Origin: a virus
IMG/VR virus record: IMGVR_UViG_3300009093_000072
Span: 1-43,676 of that record
Length of the DNA stretch: 43,676 nucleotides
Reading direction: 5' to 3' (one strand)
In this document: piece after piece, positions 22,925-29,405 of the stretch
How positions within the stretch are numbered: the first letter of the stretch is position 1
Layout of the letters: each line of letters opens with the position of its first letter
Notes under the pieces: generated by a model
What the model was told of the DNA's origin: nothing
Database searches by the model: none
What the model saw: the letters and a program-made list of their open reading frames with translations, nothing else
Position numbers and translations under genes: made by a program

Positions 22925-23767
22925 CTAGTCGAAGAGGGGCTCTTCCCAGCACTGGCAACCCCAGAGCGTTTGGGCCCGATCGTTAGGAGCGTTGCGCTCG
23001 CTGTAGACGCGATTGTCCCGCGCGACGTGCTCTGGGCGCGGATATCGCAGATGGGGTGTGTGGTGCCATATGAACCGGTCGATGCCAGCCGCCTTCCGCC
23101 GCGACCGTCCCATCGCCGTCACCAGCTTGTCGGTCTGATCGACGCCGATGCCGAGACCGCGGCGCTTGGCTTTGGCCAGAACGTCGGTTGCCGTTGCGCT
23201 GGCGGATGCTGTCGGCTTCCTCGCTGCCAAGTCTCCGAGAAGCCCAGACGTCAGATCATTCTTGACCTTGCGGCTGACGTCATCGGCGAGGCGGCCCATC
23301 CAGGCTACCGCGTCCTCAACATCGTTACGGACCTCGCGCGCGCCAGTGAGGTGGGAGACGTCCAGGCCGGTCGCGGTTCTGATGCGCTGCACCCATTGGC
23401 CACGGTGCCATTGCTCTACGCGGGCAGCGGCATCGGGAAGGCGGGCTTCGGCGGTCCGGACTGCGCCGGCTACCCGATCGCTGGCGGCATCGATCGCGCG
23501 CAGCAACGCGCCGGTATCGCCGGTGACGCGCGCCGAATCATATGCGGCCACGATCGTCGCCCATTCGGCCTGCCATGCTCGCATGATCAGCACGAACGGC
23601 GCTGCCATCGACGACCTCAGGCCCTCCGTCGGCTTGATCTGGCGGAATGGTCGCGGCTTGATTCTCGCGCGCGCGATCATTGCGGGCAGGCTGTAGAGCG
23701 CTCCGGCCAGCAATGCTGCGGCGATTATTGTTTCGGCTGTGTGGTGGTCGTCGGGTTGGGAGGCCAT
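22925..23767 (-). CDS. MuF-like head morphogenesis (minor head) protein
   Basis: 280 residues. Helical N-terminal two-thirds with a hydrophobic N-terminal stretch (TIIAAALLAGALYSLPAMIA), then KAAGIDRFIWHHTPHLRYPR and RDNRVYSERNAPNDRAQTLWGCQCWEEPLF, the typical C-terminal signature of Mu F-like proteins (GCxCxxxP). These interact with the portal and with the capsid interior. It begins in the portal stop (TGATG at 23765-23769). Confidence 0.8.
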   Translation of the reverse strand: MASQPDDHHTAETIIAAALLAGALYSLPAMIARARIKPRPFRQIKPTEGLRSSMAAPFVLIMRAWQAEWATIVAAYDSARVTGDTGALLRAIDAASDRVAGAVRTAEARLPDAAARVEQWHRGQWVQRIRTATGLDVSHLTGAREVRNDVEDAVAWMGRLADDVSRKVKNDLTSGLLGDLAARKPTASASATATDVLAKAKRRGLGIGVDQTDKLVTAMGRSRRKAAGIDRFIWHHTPHLRYPRPEHVARDNRVYSERNAPNDRAQTLWGCQCWEEPLFD

Positions 23768-25737
23768 CAGTCGGCGTCCGGCATACCCATCACATCGCTA
23801 TCGTTATCGACCGGCTCGAATATCTCCGGCCCCAGCACGATCTTGCCGCGGTACGGCTCGACCTTCGACAGATCGACTGGCTGATCGGTCAGCGAGATAT
23901 GCGGCTGATACGACGGCCACTGATCGACAGCCTCGGCTGCGCGCAGGATTTGTTCATGCCGCCACGACAGCGCCGATGACGTGAACAGCAATACCGCCGT
24001 CCGATCGCCAAGCGGCTCGACGATGCGGACGCCGCCGGGCTGGATCGTGATCTCGCCCTTCGCGTCCTGGTTCCATTCGCCGTCGACCTTCATCCAGTCG
24101 AATGCCTGGTCGATATGGACGATGGTGACGTGGAGGCCGGGCTGTAGATCGGGCAAACCCTGCGATTTCGCCCACGCCTTGATGTCGGCGACGTTCACGA
24201 CATCGCGGCGGCCGTACATGGTGCGCGGGGTGGCGTCGGCGAATCGCGCATCATTCGCGGCCATACGCTGCGCCGGCACCTTGCCGCCGGCGGCCTGATC
24301 CCCTCCTCCCGCTTGCAGTGCATTCGGATCGATCGGGTTGCCGTTCGCGTCGACCTCGGGCTCTGCCTCGCTCGGAAACCGTTCGTGCTCGGGAATCTCC
24401 GCCAGCGCATCGCCGAGGCCAGGCAACCAGCTCCGTTCTTCCATCGTGTTCTGCAACGCCTTGTCGAACGCGACGCCGGGAATTGACCCTGTCGCCTGCA
24501 GTTTCTCCACGCCCTGCATGAACGTGAAGAACGTCGTCGCCTCATCCTTCTCTGACTGCGACGACAGAGGCGCCCAATCGTACCAGATGCCGTCATCGAC
24601 CTTGCCAAGCGCCGACGGGATCAGCGCCGCATCGATTTGCGTCATGCACGGCCGCAGATCGAGGTCTTGCCGGCCCTTGATGGTCTTGTGCCAAAGCTGG
24701 ATGTCGGAATCACCGGTCGCGTTCATGCCCTGCGGCGAGATGCCCCACAGCACGGTTGCCGGCATGTCGGCGGCGGCAGCGGCTGCGGTGCGATACGCGG
24801 CCATGATGTCCGGCATGCCGGTCCACGTGACCTGCTTGTCGTCGATCTTCTCTGCGCCAGTGACTCCATCTCCGCCGTCGAGCCACGACACCGAGTTGTT
24901 GCTTTCACCGAGTGCGAAGGCCTGCAGACGCTTGGCAAGATCGGCCTCTCCACCAGGTTTGGTGAATTTGTCGAACAGCTTGGGGATGTAGATGCGCCGC
25001 AACCGCGCCTGGCTGATCAGCGCCGCAAACCCGGTGTCCGCGGTATCGACGTTCTGGATCGCGTCGATGATCGTTTGGACCTTGGCTTGACCCCAGAACG
25101 CGGACTGCCAGTCGACGTCGACGATATCGGCTACGGGTTCGGCTTTGAATGCGACGACGCGGCTGGGGTGGAAGCGGATGGGCTTGCTGGTCGAGGTCCC
25201 TTGCAGCTGGATCTCGTAATAAGACGGATGGCCGAACCATGGATCGGTCCACGTGTCGATCATGGGGCCGAGCGCGAACCGAGACCGATGCCAAACGTGG
25301 ATCGCCTTGAGGTCGCCGGCGTTCAGCTTGGCGGGGTCGATCGGGTTGGCCTGGTCGAGGTCCGACCCAAGGTACAGCACCATGCCAGCCCCACCGAGCC
25401 CACGCAGACACTCGGCACGACGGACCTTGTTGCGCAGGTCCAGCCGCTTTTCCTCGGCCTCGAGCTTTTCGATGTCGGCGCTGTCAGCCTGCCAGTCGCG
25501 CCATTCCCGCACCATCTCGGTCGCGGGCTTGTCGATCGCCTTCCGCATGACCCACGACCCGCGATAGGCCTGGTCTATCTCCTGGTCGGACATGAAGCGC
25601 GCGAAATAGCGGCTGTAGCTGCGCTGGTCGGTGGTGGTGCCCATGCCGGTCAGCATCGAGATGAGCCCGTCGCGGATCGGCACGACGTTGCTCGCATCCT
25701 TCAGGCGAATGCTACCAGGTCGGATGCGGCCGGACAT
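23767..25737 (-). CDS. portal protein (DUF1073 type) fused to a 2H phosphoesterase, Acb1-like
   Basis: 656 residues. About 1-430: DUF1073 portal (ARFMSDQEIDQAYRGSWVMR, GMVLYLGSDLDQANPID, VAFKAEPVADIVDVDWQSAF). About 500-656: a 2H phosphoesterase with two HxT/S motifs, HVTIVH (His536) and PHISLT (His613), in the YQPHISL context seen in this superfamily. Databases link this family to Acb1, the T4 nuclease that degrades CBASS cyclic nucleotides; that activity here is inferred. The portal part forms the DNA entry ring. The gap to TerL holds a motif copy. Confidence 0.75.
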   Translation of the reverse strand: MSGRIRPGSIRLKDASNVVPIRDGLISMLTGMGTTTDQRSYSRYFARFMSDQEIDQAYRGSWVMRKAIDKPATEMVREWRDWQADSADIEKLEAEEKRLDLRNKVRRAECLRGLGGAGMVLYLGSDLDQANPIDPAKLNAGDLKAIHVWHRSRFALGPMIDTWTDPWFGHPSYYEIQLQGTSTSKPIRFHPSRVVAFKAEPVADIVDVDWQSAFWGQAKVQTIIDAIQNVDTADTGFAALISQARLRRIYIPKLFDKFTKPGGEADLAKRLQAFALGESNNSVSWLDGGDGVTGAEKIDDKQVTWTGMPDIMAAYRTAAAAAADMPATVLWGISPQGMNATGDSDIQLWHKTIKGRQDLDLRPCMTQIDAALIPSALGKVDDGIWYDWAPLSSQSEKDEATTFFTFMQGVEKLQATGSIPGVAFDKALQNTMEERSWLPGLGDALAEIPEHERFPSEAEPEVDANGNPIDPNALQAGGGDQAAGGKVPAQRMAANDARFADATPRTMYGRRDVVNVADIKAWAKSQGLPDLQPGLHVTIVHIDQAFDWMKVDGEWNQDAKGEITIQPGGVRIVEPLGDRTAVLLFTSSALSWRHEQILRAAEAVDQWPSYQPHISLTDQPVDLSKVEPYRGKIVLGPEIFEPVDNDSDVMGMPDAD

Positions 25738-25768
25738 GGCGGCGGTTTATGGGTGCGCAGGGGCGCTG

Positions 25769-25780
25769 CGATTACGGCGA
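25769..25780 (-). promoter_or_regulatory. late-operon intergenic motif, copy 6
   Basis: CGATTACGGCGA on the plus strand, 9 bases past the TerL stop (25789) and 32 bases before the portal ATG at 25737. It shares CGATTACGGC with copies 4 and 5 and then differs. Confidence 0.45.
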
Positions 25781-25788
25781 ATGTGCGT

Positions 25789-27009
25789 CTACAGCGCCCC
25801 ATAATCCGGCGCGTACTGGCCCTTGATCAGCGTCGACACGGCATATCGGATTGAGTCGATCCAGTGGTTATTCGCGTCGACCAGGATCGGTAGGATGTCG
25901 CCAGTCAGCCGGTCGACCTTGTAGTTGTAGAGGCGCATTTCACGAATCGTGTTCACGCACCGGGGATGCACGACGATCTCGCGGAACGAGCGCAAGAAGC
26001 GAATGCCGTCGTCAACGCTACCCTGCCATTTCGGTGCGCCCTCAGCGCGCGGTACGCCACTGCGGGACACGATGCTGATTGAGCCAGGCGACGCGCTATC
26101 CCATCGGCTGACGTAATCTGCGAACCCTGGGATTTCGTCGTTCACCTTGTCGCCGATCGCGTCGAGCTCGATTGTGCGGCCGCCGGCTTCGTGGCTGACG
26201 TAAAGCGCATCGCCGTAGATGTAGCAGCGCACCGCTGCGGTCGGATCCTGCGCATAGCCGAAGTCGCCGCCCTGGTAGGGGCCATCCCAATCTGGCTTGG
26301 GGTCGAACTCTGCGACCCGCCACTTGCCCGACATGACCTGAGCGTCGGAGTTGACGAGATAGGCACCCTCCCAGACATGGGCATAGGTCGCAGGGTCGAG
26401 CCGCCCCTGTTCGCGACGGCGCAGCGTGTCGAGCCCCACCGGAAAGAACGGGTTATCGCTCCAGTTGATCTCCGTGACGATCGCGTTTGCCGGCGGGTTC
26501 TTGCGCATCCTCATGTCGACGGGCGAACCATCAAGGCGCGGGTTCCATATCGGCCAAAGCTCGGAGCTGGGCTGGCGGAACACCGTCGCCTCAAGCGCCA
26601 GCCACGACGCTTCTGGCACATCCTCGGCTTCCTCGACGATCGTCAGGTCGATCTTGGCCAGCGACTTGATCGAGTTGATGCCTTGGCGGAGTCCGCGGAA
26701 TATGAATTCTGTCCCGTTGCGGCCGCGCAGGTAATCGACGCCGACGTCGTAATGATCCTCCAGCCACGGGTAGGAAGCGATTGCCGCCTTCAACTCGGCG
26801 TGGAACGACTCCTTGATCGACGCCTGAAATTCGCGCGTGCAGAGGATGCGCAACGGCTCAGCATATCCGAACACCGACGCCATTAGCGCGCAGGAGAAGG
26901 ATTTTGCAGATCCGCGGCCGCCGAACGGTGCGCGATACTGCACCGAGCCGCGGGGGGCGGCGAACATGGGCACCAGCTTTGGGGGTAGCTGGATGATGGC
27001 AGTGGTCAT
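25789..27009 (-). CDS. terL: terminase large subunit, PBSX-like
   Basis: 406 residues. Walker A-type GGRGSAKSFS (about 30-39), Walker B DLTIVEEAED (about 121-130), and nuclease motifs GGDFGYAQDP (about 246-255) and NNHWIDSIRYA (near the end) define a complete packaging ATPase-nuclease. It pumps DNA into proheads through the portal. It overlaps the preceding gene by ATGA (27006-27009). About 400 residues is usual for this family. Confidence 0.9.
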   Translation of the reverse strand: MTTAIIQLPPKLVPMFAAPRGSVQYRAPFGGRGSAKSFSCALMASVFGYAEPLRILCTREFQASIKESFHAELKAAIASYPWLEDHYDVGVDYLRGRNGTEFIFRGLRQGINSIKSLAKIDLTIVEEAEDVPEASWLALEATVFRQPSSELWPIWNPRLDGSPVDMRMRKNPPANAIVTEINWSDNPFFPVGLDTLRRREQGRLDPATYAHVWEGAYLVNSDAQVMSGKWRVAEFDPKPDWDGPYQGGDFGYAQDPTAAVRCYIYGDALYVSHEAGGRTIELDAIGDKVNDEIPGFADYVSRWDSASPGSISIVSRSGVPRAEGAPKWQGSVDDGIRFLRSFREIVVHPRCVNTIREMRLYNYKVDRLTGDILPILVDANNHWIDSIRYAVSTLIKGQYAPDYGAL

Positions 27010-27491
27010 TGGTCGCCGAGATGCGCGTTCACATGATCGATCAGCGGACCACCGAGTGTATCGTCCTTCTCATTTTTGAACCAAGCCGGACCAGCACGCA
27101 ACAAGCGCTGGTCTAGCCGCTCATCTTCAAATCTTAGCCGCTCGGCCCGCGCTGGGGTGTGCAACCGCCCATAGCGGGCGTGAGAGGGATTGAATGGTCT
27201 GCCAACCAAGCCAGTGATGATCGCAGTTAGATCATCGACGGTCTCGATATGGCGAATGTGAATGAAGCGGTGATAGCGACCCGACGTGTCGGCGCGCAGC
27301 CAGCAAAACCATCTTCCGTCGTATCCTGGCGCCACCTCAATGCCCAGATCGTCGGAGGATGATGCGCGATCATCCAGCGCATCGCCGAGCCATAGCAGCC
27401 ACTGCTTATTAGGCTGGCGATCGAACTGATGCCACTTGAATCCATTAACCTTGAGCCAGTCTTCGCTCAGCAAGTTGAACGGATCGCTCAT
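27006..27491 (-). CDS. conserved phage protein between terminase subunits
   Basis: 161 residues, rich in Trp, Arg and His: FKWHQFDRQPNKQWLLWLGD, GYDGRWFCWLRADTSGRYHR, FIHIRHIETVDDLTAIITGL. ATGA overlaps on both sides place it tightly within the packaging operon. No domain recognised. Position suggests a packaging or host-takeover role, but no evidence decides. Confidence 0.55.
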   Translation of the reverse strand: MSDPFNLLSEDWLKVNGFKWHQFDRQPNKQWLLWLGDALDDRASSSDDLGIEVAPGYDGRWFCWLRADTSGRYHRFIHIRHIETVDDLTAIITGLVGRPFNPSHARYGRLHTPARAERLRFEDERLDQRLLRAGPAWFKNEKDDTLGGPLIDHVNAHLGDQ

Positions 27492-27886
27492 TTCGCCTCC
27501 GCCGCCTCAGCCGGCGCGATCAGGATCTTCGTCGGCCCTGGCGTCATGCTCCCATCACCTGATCGATGATCGATCTGCGATGCGTCCTTCCAATCCTCGC
27601 CACCCATGTTCTTCATGCCGAACATGGTCATGGTTGCCGCTCCCGGACCACCGCCGGTCAAAGCTATTGATCTTCCTTGCTTTTCCCACCAAGCGGCGCT
27701 CTTAGCCTTCGCGCGCGCGCAAGCCTCCGAAAATTCAGGGTGTTTCGACATCCACTCGTTGATCGTGGAGCGCGCCACATCGATCTCGGCGGCGAACGAT
27801 GTAAGGCTCGCGCCGTCTTGCATATGCTCGACGACGCGCTCGCAATACGAGGGGTCGTAGAGGCTCGGGCGACCAACGTCAGCCAT
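27488..27886 (-). CDS. terS: terminase small subunit
   Basis: 132 residues. An N-terminal helix-turn-helix (about 19-45: HMQDGASLTSFAAEIDVARS and TINEWMSKHPEF) and ACARAKAKSAAWWEKQGRS, typical of TerS proteins that recognise phage DNA, followed by a region with MFGMKNMGGEDWKD, also common in this family. The ATG at 27886 overlaps the upstream stop (TAATG); nine extra codons up to 27913 are not needed. Confidence 0.75.
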   Translation of the reverse strand: MADVGRPSLYDPSYCERVVEHMQDGASLTSFAAEIDVARSTINEWMSKHPEFSEACARAKAKSAAWWEKQGRSIALTGGGPGAATMTMFGMKNMGGEDWKDASQIDHRSGDGSMTPGPTKILIAPAEAAEAK

Positions 27887-28086
27887 TACCGCCCCCCAGC
27901 CCGACGCCCACACCGCTGCACCTTGCGGCGCTCGGCCAGCAACTCAGCCCCACCAGCCTTAGCGATCAACTGACGCGTCACATCGTTCGACCGGCCATAA
28001 CAGCGTTCCAGCGCCCGATGCCCGCCCTTGAGGAACAACGCCCGGATCTCGCCCGGGTCGGTATCGAGGATTGCAGCCCCGTTCAT
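27886..28086 (-). CDS. small basic protein
   Basis: 66 residues: DPGEIRALFLKGGHRALERC, then YGRSNDVTRQLIAKAGGAEL, then an Arg-rich tail (RRKVQRCGRRAGGR) that could bind nucleic acid. ATGA overlap with the upstream gene and TAATG with TerS. No family recognised. Confidence 0.5.
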   Translation of the reverse strand: MNGAAILDTDPGEIRALFLKGGHRALERCYGRSNDVTRQLIAKAGGAELLAERRKVQRCGRRAGGR

Positions 28087-28628
28087 AACTCGATCACTCC
28101 CATGTGAGATTCCTTCGCCAGTTCGATGAATTCCTCGCGAGCCTGACGACCGGCGAGGTTCCAGGCCTGGACGATGCGCCGCATGGCTGTGTCGACCGGA
28201 TCATCATCGACCAGCGGCAACCTGTCCTGCGACCGGATGACCTTCACCTCGGCCTTGAGCGCCGCGGTAGTGAGCCGCTCGGTCTCCGCTTTGGACAACA
28301 GCTGTTCGGCCTGGTCGTCATCGGCGATCGCCATGACCGCGAGGTGATGCCCGAACGTCAGCGCCTGGTGCCGCTTGGTCTCGGGGAACCGCCGGCAGGT
28401 GTCGACGATCGGCGCGAACCTATCGACGTCCGACCGGAAGATCGTGTTGGCTTCATCCCGCGCCTTGTCCCCGAACCGCTCCGACCCCTCGATCAGCCAG
28501 TCTCCGATGATCCAGTTCATGAACCTTGCCCCAGCACAGAGCTTGCGGCCGAGGTTGGACCATTCCTCAAAGCTGGTGGCGGCGGGCAGGTGAAGCGCCA
28601 GGGTGGGTTCTGGGGTGAGGGTGTTCAT
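28083..28628 (-). CDS. phage regulatory-type helical protein
   Basis: 181 residues. SFEEWSNLGRKLCAGARFMN and WIIGDWLIEGSERFGDKARD followed by TFGHHLAVMAIADDDQAEQL and LTTAALKAEVKV resembles a family seen in phages and actinobacteria in which WxxLGxxL...WxIGDWL...FGxxA precedes a FSHHxxVA block; these are thought to be DNA-binding regulators. The last third is helical. It overlaps both neighbours by ATGA. The exact role (late control or replication) is unknown. Confidence 0.5.
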   Translation of the reverse strand: MNTLTPEPTLALHLPAATSFEEWSNLGRKLCAGARFMNWIIGDWLIEGSERFGDKARDEANTIFRSDVDRFAPIVDTCRRFPETKRHQALTFGHHLAVMAIADDDQAEQLLSKAETERLTTAALKAEVKVIRSQDRLPLVDDDPVDTAMRRIVQAWNLAGRQAREEFIELAKESHMGVIEL

Positions 28629-29107
28629 GCAGCAGAACCTTGGACGGACACGATCTCGGCATCCGGAAAGAACTGCTTCACCTCGGAAAGGATCGTCACG
28701 CCGGCCAGGAGCCTCGCGACCTCGTCTGGCGTCACCAAGACAACCCGCTCGCCCTTCACGGACTGGACGCGCCCAACCGATGCGGTTTGCTCGGCGATGA
28801 CGACGCGGGTGCCAGTGTTCCAGTCGACGCCGACCAGATAGGCATCGTCAGCCACCAGCGGCGCCTCGAGCGCGGCGACCGCGGCGCGCCAGCCCCGGAT
28901 CATGGCCGAGCCCTGTTCCTGCACGTCGGCCGTCGATCCGGTGACGAGGGAGGTGTTATAGAGATCGATCTGCTCGACGAGCATATCGTGCAAACCGGCG
29001 TCTCGCCGCTTCAACGTCCCCAGCCGCCAGCGACTGCGAAACGCCGTTTCCGCCGGCGCGACCGCCGCAAGCGTTTCCGCGACGACGCGATGGTCCGGCG
29101 ACCTCAC
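28625..29107 (-). CDS. hypothetical protein after the candidate origin
   Basis: 160 residues from a GTG at 29107 with gggga upstream; an ATG-like start at 29215 would give 196 residues but would run into the AT-rich stretch. Helical first half (ETLAAVAPAETAFRSRWRLG, HDMLVEQIDLYNTSLV) and a second half with VVLVTPDEVARLLAG and VKQFFPDAEIVSV. It overlaps the next gene by ATGA. Function unknown. Confidence 0.5.
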   Translation of the reverse strand: MRSPDHRVVAETLAAVAPAETAFRSRWRLGTLKRRDAGLHDMLVEQIDLYNTSLVTGSTADVQEQGSAMIRGWRAAVAALEAPLVADDAYLVGVDWNTGTRVVIAEQTASVGRVQSVKGERVVLVTPDEVARLLAGVTILSEVKQFFPDAEIVSVQGSAA

Positions 29108-29322
29108 GCCGACTTCCCCGCCGACGGTGACGCGATGACGGAAGTCATCCCTATATATTCCCTTATATATGTGCGCATGTGTGGCCTCTATTTTTACTAA
29201 TGTTTTGAATAACAAAAATAATACGTCATTACGTCACTGGAGGGCATCAGGCCCTTGGAAATAAAGAAGATTTTTGCGTGACGCTTTACTGAAAATTCGG
29301 TCATCGATGCGTCATTTTGCGC

Positions 29323-29338
29323 GGAATGCGTCACAGCG
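29323..29338 (+). repeat. 16-bp direct repeat, copy A
   Basis: GGAATGCGTCACAGCG, identical to the copy at 29389-29404; centre to centre distance is 66 bases. Part of the GCGTCA iteron array. Confidence 0.7.
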
Positions 29339-29388
29339 CCGCGCGAAGTTGTGACGTAATTTGCGTCACGTGTGACGCATTTTTCCAC

Positions 29389-29404
29389 GGAATGCGTCAC
29401 AGCG
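29389..29404 (+). repeat. 16-bp direct repeat, copy B
   Basis: Exact second copy of the 16-mer at 29323-29338, ending two bases before the 3' end of the primase-helicase gene. Confidence 0.7.
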
Positions 29405-29405
29405 T

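Larger units (their letters stand above)
29108..29405. other. candidate replication origin: iterons plus AT-rich segment
   Basis: 298 bases without a convincing gene. Nine copies of RCGTCA in either orientation lie at about 29223-29399 (for example 29309-29314, 29328-29333, 29363-29368, 29394-29399), and GGAATGCGTCACAGCG is repeated exactly at 29323-29338 and 29389-29404. Next to them an AT-rich stretch (about 29150-29225) could be the unwinding element. It is adjacent to the primase-helicase gene. It may also hold a promoter for the genes to the left. Confidence 0.55.

Noticed and set aside
24637-25854. 405-codon plus-strand frame opposite the portal
   Set aside because: Shadow of the portal gene in GC-rich DNA, crossing into the terminase gap.
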